Below, one piece after another: positions 42,778 to 52,186 of a stretch of DNA of 64,000 nucleotides; the first letter of the stretch is position 1; each line of letters begins with the position of its first letter. A program made the position numbers and the translations under genes. This DNA comes from Amycolatopsis sp. A133 (GTDB taxonomy: Bacteria > Actinomycetota > Actinomycetes > Mycobacteriales > Pseudonocardiaceae): positions 1 to 64,000 of the forward strand of contig NZ_JAVHJU010000041.1 of assembly GCF_031082405.1 (NCBI RefSeq), read 5' to 3'. The notes beneath the pieces were generated by a model. The model searched no databases. It saw nothing but the letters and a program-made list of their open reading frames with translations, and had not been told where the DNA came from.

Positions 42778-43625
42778 ACAGCAGGACCGCCGCGCTGCGC
42801 TCCGGGCTGGCCCGCGGCTGGATCGAGTACAAGCAGACCTGGACGAACGCCGACGACGTGGTCGGCCAGCTCTTCTTCGTGCTGCTCTTCCTCGGCACGC
42901 TGTTCTTCATGCGCAACGCGACCCTGCCCGGCACGTCGTTCTCGCTCGGCGCGGCGACCGTGCCCGGCATCCTCGGCGCCGGCATCGTGTTCAACGGGCT
43001 GACCGGCGCGGCGGGCTACCTGGCCGTCGACCGCGAGGACGGCACGCTGCTGCGGGCGAAGGCGACCCCGAACGGCATGCTCGGGTACCTGGTCGGGAAG
43101 ACGACGGCGCTGACGCTGGCCCAGGTCACCTCCGTGGCCGCGGTTCTGATCCCGTGCCTGTTCGCGTTCTCCGCGCTGGCACCCGACGGCGGCTGGTCGT
43201 ACCTGCACCTCGCCTGGGTGCTGGTGCTCGGGCTGTGCGCAACGATGCCGATCGGCGCGGCGCTGGGGTCGCTGGCCAACAGCGCACGGTCCATCGGGCT
43301 GATCTCCCTGCCGGTCATGGGCCTGGGCGCGATCTCCGGGATCTTCTACCCGATCACGGCCCTGCCGGAGTGGGTGCAGGGTGTCGCGCAGGTGTTCCCG
43401 ATGTACTGGCTGGGGCTCGGGATGCGCTCGGCGCTGCTGCCGGACAGCGCGGTCGTCGTCGAGATCGGGCAGTCGTGGCGGCCGCTGCCGACCCTGGCGG
43501 TGCTCGTCGCGTGGTCCGTGATCGGATTGGCGCTGGCCCCGGTCCTGCTCCGCCGCATGGCGCGGCGCGAGGCGGGATCGTCGGTGGCCGAACGGCGGGA
43601 GAAGGCCATGCAGCGTGTGGGGTAG
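42774..43625 (+). CDS. ABC-2 type transporter permease
   Basis: The 283-residue protein has six hydrophobic helices and ABC-2 features: an amphipathic N-terminus (RGWIEYKQTWTNADDVVGQLFF), DREDGTLLRAKATPNGMLGYL, and a C-terminal SGIFYPITALPEWVQGVAQVFPMYWLGLGMR block. It is translationally coupled to the ATPase gene and 3 bp before the XRE regulator gene, forming a three-gene export cassette. Confidence 0.94.
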   Translation: MNSRTAALRSGLARGWIEYKQTWTNADDVVGQLFFVLLFLGTLFFMRNATLPGTSFSLGAATVPGILGAGIVFNGLTGAAGYLAVDREDGTLLRAKATPNGMLGYLVGKTTALTLAQVTSVAAVLIPCLFAFSALAPDGGWSYLHLAWVLVLGLCATMPIGAALGSLANSARSIGLISLPVMGLGAISGIFYPITALPEWVQGVAQVFPMYWLGLGMRSALLPDSAVVVEIGQSWRPLPTLAVLVAWSVIGLALAPVLLRRMARREAGSSVAERREKAMQRVG

Positions 43626-43628
43626 CCA

Positions 43629-43862
43629 ATGAGCGAGGTCGTCTACAACCGGATCGCGATGCTGCGCGCGGAGCGGTCGATCTCGCGGCGGCAGCTGGCG
43701 GAGGCCCTCGGGGTGCACTACCAGACGATCGGCTACCTCGAGCGCGGCGAGTACAGCCCTTCGCTGTACCTGGCCCTGCGGATCGCGGAGTTCTTCGAGG
43801 TCTCCGTCGAGGTGCTGTTCTCGACGAAGCCGTTCCCCCGCCTCGGGGAGCGGTCCGCCTAG
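43629..43862 (+). CDS. Small XRE-family helix-turn-helix regulator
   Basis: The 77-residue protein is one HTH domain (YNRIAMLRAERSISRRQLAEALGVHYQTIGYLERGEYSPSLYLALRIAEFF) plus a short VSVEVLFSTKPF tail, as in the YozG-like group often found with ABC-2 exporters. It is the third gene of the cassette and probably binds the perfect palindrome at 41796-41823. Its stop overlaps that of the convergent next gene (CTAG). Confidence 0.92.
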   Translation: MSEVVYNRIAMLRAERSISRRQLAEALGVHYQTIGYLERGEYSPSLYLALRIAEFFEVSVEVLFSTKPFPRLGERSA

Positions 43863-44587
43863 GGTTTGCGCAGGTCGGCGTCGGCCAGCGCGCGGACGAC
43901 GGCGCCGCGGCGGGTCTCGCGGGTCGTCCGGTTCAGCTCGACGTGCAGGAACGGTGTCCCGTCGGCGGCCCGGCCCTGGACGTTCGTCGTCCCGGCCAGG
44001 CCGCGGCAGGGCTCGGCCCAGGCCCGGCGGACGCGGAACCCGGCGGCTTCCAGGCGGTCCGCTGCCCGGCGGGCCGCGTCGCCGGCCGGGGCGGCGCCCG
44101 CCGAGACGACGACGTCGGCCGCGGGCAGGGTGCGGTCGTTGAAGCCGTGCAGCTGGACCTGGGGCAGGCCGCGGCGGGCGAGCAGCGTGGTGACGACGTG
44201 GAAAACGGTCCGCGTGTCGTGCGCGGGGTCCTCCCGGCGGCGGTGCGCGCCCGCGACGGCCAGCACCGCGCCGGGGACCTGCCGGAAGAGCGCCAGGCCG
44301 ATCAGGTCGGTCCGCAGGTCGGACGAGGGGTGCGGCACCTCGACGACCAGCGACGGCGGCGCGGACCGGTCGATCGCGTAGAGGCCCCAGGCCCGCTCGG
44401 AGCCGGCCTCGTGGACGGCGAGCGCGTCATCGTGGACGGAAAAGCCCAGCTCGTCCAGGGCGTGCGGGGCGCCGTCGAGGAACGCGGCGAACCCGGCTCC
44501 GGCGGCCGTCAGCTCGACGGGGGACGGGCCGCGGTAGGGCTGCCGCTCGGACTGCGCGGCCGTGAAGCTCCGGAGCAGGGATTCCAA
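43859..44587 (-). CDS. Unrecognised protein with conserved-looking histidine motifs
   Basis: I do not recognise this 242-residue protein. Visible features are VVEVPHPSSDLRTDLIGLALFRQVPGAVLAVAGAHRRR, PAHDTRTVFHVV and QVQLHGFNDR: clustered His, Asp and Arg that could form a metal-dependent hydrolase site of the amidohydrolase or carboxypeptidase kind, followed by an Ala-rich C-terminal half (RLEAAGFRVRRAW). It has no signal peptide or membrane helix. It lies between the ABC cassette and the riboswitch of cobN, facing away from cobN. Confidence 0.75.
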   Translation of the reverse strand: MESLLRSFTAAQSERQPYRGPSPVELTAAGAGFAAFLDGAPHALDELGFSVHDDALAVHEAGSERAWGLYAIDRSAPPSLVVEVPHPSSDLRTDLIGLALFRQVPGAVLAVAGAHRRREDPAHDTRTVFHVVTTLLARRGLPQVQLHGFNDRTLPAADVVVSAGAAPAGDAARRAADRLEAAGFRVRRAWAEPCRGLAGTTNVQGRAADGTPFLHVELNRTTRETRRGAVVRALADADLRKP

Positions 44588-44644
44588 GCCGCCAGGTTAC
44601 CCAGCCCCGGCCAACGTCACCTTGACGCGCTCCGACCGGCACCG

Positions 44645-44825
44645 GAGAGTGGGTGCGATACCCACGCGTCGGCAGGTGGAGGAACCCGGTGAAAGTCCGG
44701 GGCGGTCCCGCCACTGTCACCGGAGACCGGGGTCCGATGCCGCCTCCGCGGGAGGGAGTGCGTCGGCCGGTCTCCGGGAGCCAGGAACTCCCGCCGGCGC
44801 GCCCGTCTACCCGGGGCGCGGACCC
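44645..44825 (+). ncRNA. Cobalamin riboswitch upstream of cobN
   Basis: The core ACCCGGTGAAAGTCCGGGG is followed by CGGTCCCGCCACTGTCACC and later by GGGAGCCAGGAACTCCC, the expected order of cobalamin riboswitch elements. A GC-rich hairpin near 44797-44820 (GCGCGCCC pairing with GGGGCGCG) sits right before the ribosome site GAGGAGG (44827-44833) and may be the switch that hides it. This places cobN under B12 feedback. Confidence 0.92.
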
Positions 44826-44839
44826 CGAGGAGGAACCTC

Positions 44840-47800
44840 GTGATCCTGCTTCTGTCCACTTCGGACACCGACCTGCTCAGCGCCCGCTCGTCCGGCGGTG
44901 AGTACCGGCTCGGCAACCCCGCCCGGCTCGACGTCGCCGAGCTGCCCGGGCTGCTCGACGGCGTCCGGATCGTCGTCGCGCGGATCCTCGGCACCCCGCG
45001 GAGCTGGCAGGACGGCCTCGACACGCTGCGGGCGTCGGGCGCGCACGTCGTCGTCCTGGGCGGGGAGCAGACGCCGGACGCCGAGCTGATGAAGCTGTCG
45101 ACCGTCCCGGCCGGCATCGCCGCCGAGGCCCACGCCTACCTCGCGCAGGGCGGCCCGGCGAACCTCACCCAGCTGCACCGGTTCCTCTCCGACACGCTCC
45201 TGCTCACCGGCGACGGCTTCGAGCCGCCCGCGGAGCAACCCGCGTGGGGGATTCTCGAGCGGCCCGCTCCGGCGCCGGACGGCCCGGTGATCGGGATCCT
45301 GTACTACCGCGCGCACCACCTGTCCGGGAACACGGCGTTCGTGCACACCCTCGCCGACGAGATCGAGGCCGCGGGCGGGCGCGCGCTGGCGATCCACTGC
45401 GCGTCGCTGCGGACGCGCGAGCCGGCGATGATGGCCGAGCTGGCTTCCGTGGACGCCCTGCTGGTCACGGTGCTCGCGGCGGGCGGCACGCGGCCGTCCG
45501 AGGTGGGCGCCGGCGGCGACGACGAGGCCTGGGACGTCGCCGAGATGGCCGCGCTCGACGTCCCGATCCTGCAGGCGCTGTGCCTGACCAGCGACCGCGA
45601 GACCTGGGCGGCCAGCGACGACGGCCTCTCGCCGCTCGACGCCGGCAACCAGATGGCCGTGCCGGAGTTCGACGGACGGCTGATCACGGTGCCGTTCTCG
45701 TTCAAGGAGCTGGACGCCGACGGGCTGCCGCGGTACGTGCCGGACGCCGAGCGCGCGTCCCGCGTCGCCCGCATCGCGCTGGCGCACGCCCGGCTGCGCC
45801 ACACCCCGGCGCCGGAACGCCGGATCGCGCTGATGCTGTCCGCGTACCCGACGAAGCACTCTCGCGTCGGCAACGCGGTCGGGCTGGACACGCCCGCCTC
45901 GGTGATCGAACTGCTGCGGCGGATGCGGGACCTCGGCTACGACCTGGGGCCCGACGCGTTCCCGGGCGTCGACCCGACGGGCACCGACCAGCCCGACGGG
46001 GACGCGCTGATCCACGCGCTGATCGCCGCCGGCGGCCAGGACCCGGAGTGGCTCACCGAGGAGCAGCTCGCCGGCAACCCGATCCGGGTCCCCGCCGCGC
46101 GCTACCGGCAGTGGTTCGACGCGCTCCCGGCCGAGCTGCGGTCGGCGGTGGAAGAACACTGGGGCCCGGCGCCGGGCGAGCTGTACGTCGACAACGGCGA
46201 CATCGTGCTGGCGTCACTGCAGAGCGGCAACGTGATCATCATGATCCAGCCACCCCGCGGGTTCGGCGAAAACCCCGTCGCGATCTACCACAACCCGGAC
46301 CTGCCGCCGAGCCACCACTACCTGGCCGCGTACCGGTGGCTGGAAGAGGAGTTCGGCGCGCACGCCGTCGTCCACCTGGGCAAGCACGGGTCGCTCGAGT
46401 GGCTGCCCGGCAAGACCGCGGGGCTCTCGGCGTCGTGCGCCCCGGACGCCGTCCTCGGGAACCTGCCGCTGGTGTACCCGTTCCTGATCAACGACCCGGG
46501 CGAGGGCGCGCAGGCGAAGCGGCGGGCGCACGCGACGATCGTCGACCACCTGATCCCGCCGATGGCGCGCGCGGAGTCCTACGGCGACATGGCGCGGCTG
46601 GAGCAGCTGCTCGACGAACACGCGAACATCGCGGCGATGGACCCGGCGAAGCTGCCGGCCGTGCGCCAGCAGATCTGGACGCTGATCCAGGCCGCGAAGC
46701 TGGACCACGACCTCGGCATCGACGAACGGCCGCACGACGCGGAGTTCGACGACTTCCTGCTGCACATCGACGGCTGGCTGTGCGAGGTCAAGGACGCGCA
46801 GATCCGCGACGGGCTGCACGTCCTGGGCGCGGCGCCGGTCGGCGAAGCCCGCGTCAACCTGGTGCTGGCGATGCTGCGCGCGTCCCAGATGTGGGGCGGC
46901 AAGCAGGGCGCGGTGCCGGGCCTGCGGTCGGCGCTGGGCCTCAAGGAAAACGCGCCGATGTCCGAAGTGGACGCGGTCGAGAAGACCGCGCACGAACTCG
47001 TCCGGACAATGGAGATGCGCTCGTGGGACCCGACGGCGGTCGCGTCGGTCGCGCCGGACGCCCAGGTGGCGCGGGTGCTTTCGTTCGCGGCGGAGGAAAT
47101 CGTCCCGCGGCTGGCGGGGACGTCCGGCGAACTCGACGCCGTGCTGCACGCCCTGGACGGCGGCTACATCCCGGCCGGGCCGAGCGGGTCGCCGCTGCGC
47201 GGGCTGATCAACGTGCTGCCGACCGGGCGGAACTTCTACACCGTCGACCCGAAGGCGATCCCGAGCCGGCTCGCCTGGGAAACCGGGCAGGCGCTGGCGG
47301 ATTCACTGCTGCGCCGCTACCGCGAAGACACCGGTGACTGGCCGCGCTCGGTCGGGCTCTCGGTGTGGGGCACGTCGGCGATGCGGACGTCCGGCGACGA
47401 CGCGGCGGAAGTACTGGCGCTGCTGGGCGTCCAGCCGGTGTGGGACGAAGCTTCCCGGCGCGTCACCGGCATCGAAGCGATCCCCTTGGCGGAGCTGGGC
47501 CGTCCCCGGATCGACGTGACGGTCCGGATCAGCGGGTTCTTCCGGGACGCGTTCCCGCACGTGATCGCCATGATGGACGACGCGGTCCGGCTGGTGGCCT
47601 CGCTGGACGAACCTGATTCGGAGAACTTCGTCCGGGCGCACGTTTCCGCCGACTTGGCCGCGCACGGCGACGACCGCCGGGCGACGACGCGGATCTTCGG
47701 CTCGAAGCCGGGCGCGTACGGCGCGGGCCTGCTGCCGCTGATGGACAGCGGCAACTGGCGCGACGACAAGGACCTCGCGGAGGTGTACGCGGTGTGGGGC

Positions 47801-48406
47801 GGCTTCGCGTACGGCCGCGACCTGGACGGCCGCCCGGCGCGCGAGGACATGGAGAATTCGTACAAGCGCATCGTGGTGGCGGCGAAGAACACCGACACGC
47901 GCGAGCACGACATCGCCGACTCGGACGACTACTTCCAGTACCACGGCGGGATGATCGCGACGGTCCGCGCGCTGACGGGCACGGCTCCGGCGTCGTACGT
48001 GGGCGACAGCACCTCGCCGGACGCGGTCCGCACGCGCACGCTCGGCGAGGAGACGGCCCGGGTGTTCCGCGCCCGGGTGGTCAACCCGCGCTGGCTGGCG
48101 GCAATGCGCCGCCACGGCTACAAGGGCGCGTTCGAGCTGGCGGCGACGGTGGACTACCTGTTCGGCTTCGACGCCACGGCCGGCGTGGTCGGCGACTGGA
48201 TGTACGAGAAGCTGACCGAGTCGTACGTGCTGGACGAGGTGAACCAGGAGTTCCTGCGCCAGGCCAACCCGTGGGCGTTGCGCGGGATCGTGGAGCGCCT
48301 GAACGAGGCGGCGGACCGCGGCCTGTGGGCGGAACCGGACCCGGACCTGCTGGCGAAGATGCGCGAGGTGTACCTGTCGCTGGAGGGTGATCTCGAGGCG
48401 GAGTGA
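44840..48406 (+). CDS. cobN: Cobaltochelatase large subunit CobN
   Basis: The 1188-residue protein inserts cobalt into hydrogenobyrinic acid a,c-diamide, with ATPase partners. It starts MILLLSTSDTDLLSARSSG, as actinobacterial CobN does, and has GILYYRAHHLSGNTAFV, ALMLSAYPTKHSRVGNAVGLDTPAS, HNPDLPPSHHYLAAYRWL, AVVHLGKHGSLEWLPGK and GGMIATVRAL, all chelatase H-subunit blocks. GTG 44840 follows a strong GAGGAGG. A riboswitch precedes it. Its partner is probably the ChlI/ChlD fusion at 28732-30687, since no separate CobS/CobT chelatase genes are seen. Confidence 0.97.
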   Translation: MILLLSTSDTDLLSARSSGGEYRLGNPARLDVAELPGLLDGVRIVVARILGTPRSWQDGLDTLRASGAHVVVLGGEQTPDAELMKLSTVPAGIAAEAHAYLAQGGPANLTQLHRFLSDTLLLTGDGFEPPAEQPAWGILERPAPAPDGPVIGILYYRAHHLSGNTAFVHTLADEIEAAGGRALAIHCASLRTREPAMMAELASVDALLVTVLAAGGTRPSEVGAGGDDEAWDVAEMAALDVPILQALCLTSDRETWAASDDGLSPLDAGNQMAVPEFDGRLITVPFSFKELDADGLPRYVPDAERASRVARIALAHARLRHTPAPERRIALMLSAYPTKHSRVGNAVGLDTPASVIELLRRMRDLGYDLGPDAFPGVDPTGTDQPDGDALIHALIAAGGQDPEWLTEEQLAGNPIRVPAARYRQWFDALPAELRSAVEEHWGPAPGELYVDNGDIVLASLQSGNVIIMIQPPRGFGENPVAIYHNPDLPPSHHYLAAYRWLEEEFGAHAVVHLGKHGSLEWLPGKTAGLSASCAPDAVLGNLPLVYPFLINDPGEGAQAKRRAHATIVDHLIPPMARAESYGDMARLEQLLDEHANIAAMDPAKLPAVRQQIWTLIQAAKLDHDLGIDERPHDAEFDDFLLHIDGWLCEVKDAQIRDGLHVLGAAPVGEARVNLVLAMLRASQMWGGKQGAVPGLRSALGLKENAPMSEVDAVEKTAHELVRTMEMRSWDPTAVASVAPDAQVARVLSFAAEEIVPRLAGTSGELDAVLHALDGGYIPAGPSGSPLRGLINVLPTGRNFYTVDPKAIPSRLAWETGQALADSLLRRYREDTGDWPRSVGLSVWGTSAMRTSGDDAAEVLALLGVQPVWDEASRRVTGIEAIPLAELGRPRIDVTVRISGFFRDAFPHVIAMMDDAVRLVASLDEPDSENFVRAHVSADLAAHGDDRRATTRIFGSKPGAYGAGLLPLMDSGNWRDDKDLAEVYAVWGGFAYGRDLDGRPAREDMENSYKRIVVAAKNTDTREHDIADSDDYFQYHGGMIATVRALTGTAPASYVGDSTSPDAVRTRTLGEETARVFRARVVNPRWLAAMRRHGYKGAFELAATVDYLFGFDATAGVVGDWMYEKLTESYVLDEVNQEFLRQANPWALRGIVERLNEAADRGLWAEPDPDLLAKMREVYLSLEGDLEAE

Positions 48407-48449
48407 CCGGAAACGCCCGGGAAACGCGGGCCGGAGTTGGGTGGCGGTC

Positions 48450-50333
48450 ATGATCACCGCCGCTCTCCCGAAGACCCGCTCCTGGGCGCTTCCGCTCGTC
48501 TGCCTCGGCGCCGCCGTCCTCTACGCCTGGAAGATCGGCGACGGCCAGCTCGGCAACACCTACTACTCCGCCGCCGTCAAGTCGATGACGAGCAGCTTCA
48601 CGAACTTCCTCTTCGGCTCCTTCGACCCGTACGGCGTCGTGACGGTCGACAAGCCGCCGCTCTCGTTGTGGCCGCAGGCGATCTCCGTGCTGGTCTTCGG
48701 CTACCACGGCTGGGCGCTGCTGCTGCCCCAGGTCGTCGAAGGCGTCGCGGCGGTTTTCCTCCTGCACCGCACGGTCCGGCGGTGGGCCGGCGAGAACGTC
48801 GCCCTGCTGGCCGCGGCGATCTTCGCGCTCACGCCGGTGACCGTGATCATCAACCGCGACAACAACCCCGACACCCTGCTCGTCCTCTTCCTGGTCGCCG
48901 CCGCGTATGCCGTCACCCGCGCGGTCGAGGGACGGCGGAACTGGCTGTGGTGGTGCGCTTTCTTCGTCGGCTGCGGGTTCCTGACCAAGATGCTGCAGGC
49001 GTGGATCATCGTGCCCGCCCTGGTCGCCGCGTACTTCGCCGGGACGAGCGGGCCGCTCGGCCGCCGTCTGCTCGACGTGCTCGGTGCCGGGCTCGTGCTC
49101 GTCGTTTCCTCGTTCTGGTGGATCGCCTTGCACGACTGGTGGCCCGGCGCGAAACCGTACATGGGCGGCAGCGCGGACGGCAGCGCCTGGGACCTCGTCT
49201 TCGGCTACAACGGCTTCGGCCGCCTCTCCGGCGACGGCGAGAGCGGCGGCATGATGATCATGCGCAACGGGCAGCAGACGATGTCGTCCTTCGGCGGCGA
49301 CCCCGGGCCGGGCCGGATGTTCAACGACCTCGTGGGCGGGCAGATCTCCTGGCTGCTGCCGCTCTGCCTGCTCGTGCTAATCGTCCTCGGCCGCCGGTGG
49401 CGTCAGCCCGGCTGGCTGCTCTGGGGCGGCTGGCTGCTCGTGACCACCGTCGTCTTCAGCTTCGCCGGCGGCATCTGGCACCCGTACTACACGACGGCGA
49501 TGGCTCCGGCCGTCGCCGCGATCGCCGCCGCGGGGCTGGCGCTGCTGTGGCGGCACCACCGGCGGACGGTGCTCCCCGCGGCGATCGCGCTGAGCGCGGC
49601 CTGGGCGTTCGTGCTGGTTTCGCGCGACACGGCGTTCCACGGCTGGACGCGGTGGGCGGTGCTCGGCACAGCCGTCGCCGCCATCGCGGGGCTGCTGGTC
49701 AGCCGGAGCCGGCTCGCCCTCGCGGCGGGGCTGGTGCCGCTGCTGCTCACGCCGGCGGTCTGGTCGTACGCCGCCGCGCAGAGCACCTCCGCGGGGACGC
49801 TGCCCGCCGCCGGGCCCGCGCCGGGTGGCCCCGGTCCGCTCAGCCCCGGTCCGGGCGGGCCCGCGCCGAGGGCGTCCGCCGGCGGACCGCAACCGCGGCT
49901 GATGATCGCCGGGGGCGGTGACGGCACCGCCCGGCTGTCCGGCGAACAGCGGCGCATCCTCGATTACGCCCGCGAGCACGGCACCGAAATCACGCTGGCC
50001 GTGAACGCCGAAGCGAGCTCCGTCGCGCCGTTCCTCATCGACTCGGACGCGACCGTGATCGGCATGGGCGGCTTCGGCGGCCGCGACGACGCGCCGTCGG
50101 TCGGCCGGCTCGACCGCTGGCTCGCCGAGGGCAAGCTGCGGTTCGTGCTCGGCAGCGCGGGCACCACCCCGGGCCTGCCCGCGCGCGGCGCCGTCCAAGA
50201 CCAGCGGCGGCGCTGGATCGAACAGCACTGCACGACCGTCGACCCCAGCGCGTACGGCGGCCGGTCCGGCGCCGCGCGGGACGGCGGCCCGGTGCGGATC
50301 GGCGGCGCGGACACGCTCTACCGATGCCGCTAA
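48450..50333 (+). CDS. ArnT-like (GT39) membrane glycosyltransferase
   Basis: The 627-residue protein has about a dozen membrane helices, the family blocks NTYYSAAVKSMTSSFTNFLFG, VVTVDKPPLSLWPQAISV and INRDNNPDTLLVLFLVAAAYA, and a periplasmic loop with YNGFGRLSG. A Pro/Gly/Ala-rich linker leads to a soluble C-terminal domain (SGEQRRILDYAREHGTEITLAV). Such GT-C enzymes add sugars from lipid carriers to wall polymers or proteins. The ATG at 48450 is preferred to a frame from 48387. A two-component system follows 35 bp later and may regulate it. Confidence 0.92.
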   Translation: MITAALPKTRSWALPLVCLGAAVLYAWKIGDGQLGNTYYSAAVKSMTSSFTNFLFGSFDPYGVVTVDKPPLSLWPQAISVLVFGYHGWALLLPQVVEGVAAVFLLHRTVRRWAGENVALLAAAIFALTPVTVIINRDNNPDTLLVLFLVAAAYAVTRAVEGRRNWLWWCAFFVGCGFLTKMLQAWIIVPALVAAYFAGTSGPLGRRLLDVLGAGLVLVVSSFWWIALHDWWPGAKPYMGGSADGSAWDLVFGYNGFGRLSGDGESGGMMIMRNGQQTMSSFGGDPGPGRMFNDLVGGQISWLLPLCLLVLIVLGRRWRQPGWLLWGGWLLVTTVVFSFAGGIWHPYYTTAMAPAVAAIAAAGLALLWRHHRRTVLPAAIALSAAWAFVLVSRDTAFHGWTRWAVLGTAVAAIAGLLVSRSRLALAAGLVPLLLTPAVWSYAAAQSTSAGTLPAAGPAPGGPGPLSPGPGGPAPRASAGGPQPRLMIAGGGDGTARLSGEQRRILDYAREHGTEITLAVNAEASSVAPFLIDSDATVIGMGGFGGRDDAPSVGRLDRWLAEGKLRFVLGSAGTTPGLPARGAVQDQRRRWIEQHCTTVDPSAYGGRSGAARDGGPVRIGGADTLYRCR

Positions 50334-50368
50334 CGGGGAGGAAACACCGCCGCGGCGATCATGGCGGC

Positions 50369-51025
50369 ATGCGGGTCCTGGTGGTGGAGGACGAGCCGAT
50401 GCTCGCGGATGCGATCGCGGAGTGGCTGCGCGACGAGGCCCACGCCGTCGACCTGGCCCACGACGGCGGCGCGGCGCTGGAACGGATCGCCGTGCACGAC
50501 TACGACGTCGTTGTGCTCGACCGGGACCTGCCGGTCGTGCCGGGCGACGACGTCTGCCGCGCGCTGGTGGCGTCCGGCGCGGCGACGCGGGTGCTGATGC
50601 TCACGGCGGCCGCGGAAATCACCGACCGCGTGGCCGGGCTGTCCCTCGGCGCCGACGACTACCTGACCAAGCCGTTCGCCTTCCCCGAGCTGGCCGCGCG
50701 CATCCAGTCGCTGGGGCGGCGCTGCCGTCCGGCCGCGCCGCCGGTGCTGCACCGCTCCGGCGTCACGCTGGATCCGGCGCGGCACGAGGTGTTCCGCGAC
50801 GGGCGGTACCTGTCACTGTCCAAAAAGGAGTTCGCCGTGCTGGCCGAGCTGCTGCGGGCCGACGGCGCGGCCGTCTCCGCGGAACACCTGCTGGAGAAGG
50901 CGTGGGACGAGCACGCGGACCCGTTCACCGGCGCGGTCCGGCTGACCATCCTCAAGCTGCGCCGCAAGCTCGGCGACCCGCCGCTGGTGGAAACGGTCAC
51001 CGGGGTCGGCTACCGGTTTGCCTGA
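50369..51025 (+). CDS. OmpR-family response regulator
   Basis: The 218-residue protein has a receiver domain (MRVLVVEDEPMLADAIAEWL, phosphorylated Asp in VVVLDRDLP, GADDYLTKPFAFPEL) and a C-terminal winged helix of the OmpR/PhoB type (LSKKEFAVLAELLR, VRLTILKLRRKLGDPPLVETVTGVGYRF). The start is uncertain: the usual MRVLVVEDE is at 50369, and an in-frame ATG at 50324 overlaps the glycosyltransferase gene. It partners the kinase gene that follows. Confidence 0.93.
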   Translation: MRVLVVEDEPMLADAIAEWLRDEAHAVDLAHDGGAALERIAVHDYDVVVLDRDLPVVPGDDVCRALVASGAATRVLMLTAAAEITDRVAGLSLGADDYLTKPFAFPELAARIQSLGRRCRPAAPPVLHRSGVTLDPARHEVFRDGRYLSLSKKEFAVLAELLRADGAAVSAEHLLEKAWDEHADPFTGAVRLTILKLRRKLGDPPLVETVTGVGYRFA

Positions 51026-51035
51026 GGCGGCTCCG

Positions 51036-52118
51036 GTGAGCCTCCGGCTGCGGCTGACCGTGCTGTACAGCGGGCTGTTCCTGCTGGCCGGCGGGGTGCT
51101 GCTGGGCGTGACGTACCTGCTCTTCACGCGGCAGGTCGGGCGGCGGGTGACGATGCTCGTCGGCATCGCGCCGCCCGGCCTGCCCGCGCTGCCGTCGCTC
51201 GAATCGCTCGACGGGCAGGCACGGCAGGTCCGCGAGGCGGCGGCGACGTCCTTGCTGACGCAGGGTGCGATCGCGCTCGGCGCCGTGGCGGTGCTGGCGG
51301 CCGGCCTCGGCTGGCTGGTGGCGGGCCGCGCGCTGGCGCCGTTGCGCCAGGTGACGGACACCGCGCGCCGGATCGCGGCGGCGGCCGAGCCGGGCGGGCA
51401 GGAACGCATCGCGCTGCGCGGGCCGGAAGACGAGGTGAAGAGCCTCGCGGACGCCTTCGACGTCATGGTCGAGCGGCTCGACCGGTCCTTCGACGCGCAG
51501 CGCCGCTTCGTCGCGAACGCGTCGCACGAACTGCGCACCCCGCTGACGCTGAACCGCTCGCTGGTCGAGGTGGCGATGCACCGCCGCACCGCCTCCGACG
51601 ACGTCCGGCAGCTCGGTGCGAAGCTGCTGCAGATCAACTCCCGGCACGAGAAGCTGATCACCGGCTTGCTGCTGCTGGCGAAGTCGGAAAGCGCGTTGAC
51701 CGAACGGCGCCCGGTGGACCTGGCGGCCGTCGCTGCGCACGTGCTCCCGCCGGGTGTGTCGGAGGACCTCGGCGAAGCGGTGGCGCTGGGTGACGCGCTG
51801 ATGCTGGAGCGGCTGGCGCACAACCTGGTGGAGAACGCCATCCGCCACAACGTCGAGGACGGCTGGGTACGGGTGACGACCCGGACCGTGCCGGGCGGTG
51901 CCGAGCTTTCCGTCGCCAACAGCGGACCGGTGATCCCGCCGGCGGAGGTACCGGCGCTGTTCGACCCGTTCCACCGCCGCGCGCGGGTGGCCGCCGACGG
52001 GGCGGGGCTGGGGTTGTCGATCGTGCGCTCGGTGGCGCACGCCCACGGCGGCGAGGTCACGGCGATGGCGCGACCGGAGGGCGGCTTGGTCGTGGTGGTG
52101 ACGCTGCCCGCGGCTTGA
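51036..52118 (+). CDS. Sensor histidine kinase
   Basis: The ~360-residue protein has two membrane helices (near residues 7-28 and 75-97) around a short external loop, a HAMP linker (GRALAPLRQVTDTARRIAAA), the phospho-acceptor His in FVANASHELRTPLTL, and an ATPase domain (LVENAIRHN, GLGLSIVRSVAHAHGG). GTG 51036 has GAGG upstream; a TTG at 51018 that overlaps the regulator gene is the alternative. With the regulator it forms a two-component pair; the short sensor loop gives no hint of the signal. Confidence 0.93.
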   Translation: MSLRLRLTVLYSGLFLLAGGVLLGVTYLLFTRQVGRRVTMLVGIAPPGLPALPSLESLDGQARQVREAAATSLLTQGAIALGAVAVLAAGLGWLVAGRALAPLRQVTDTARRIAAAAEPGGQERIALRGPEDEVKSLADAFDVMVERLDRSFDAQRRFVANASHELRTPLTLNRSLVEVAMHRRTASDDVRQLGAKLLQINSRHEKLITGLLLLAKSESALTERRPVDLAAVAAHVLPPGVSEDLGEAVALGDALMLERLAHNLVENAIRHNVEDGWVRVTTRTVPGGAELSVANSGPVIPPAEVPALFDPFHRRARVAADGAGLGLSIVRSVAHAHGGEVTAMARPEGGLVVVVTLPAA

Positions 52119-52186
52119 CCTGCCCTCTTTCGTCGGGCAAATATCGGATATTTCGGTGTTATTCGCCCGCCCGGCCGCGCTGTGTA

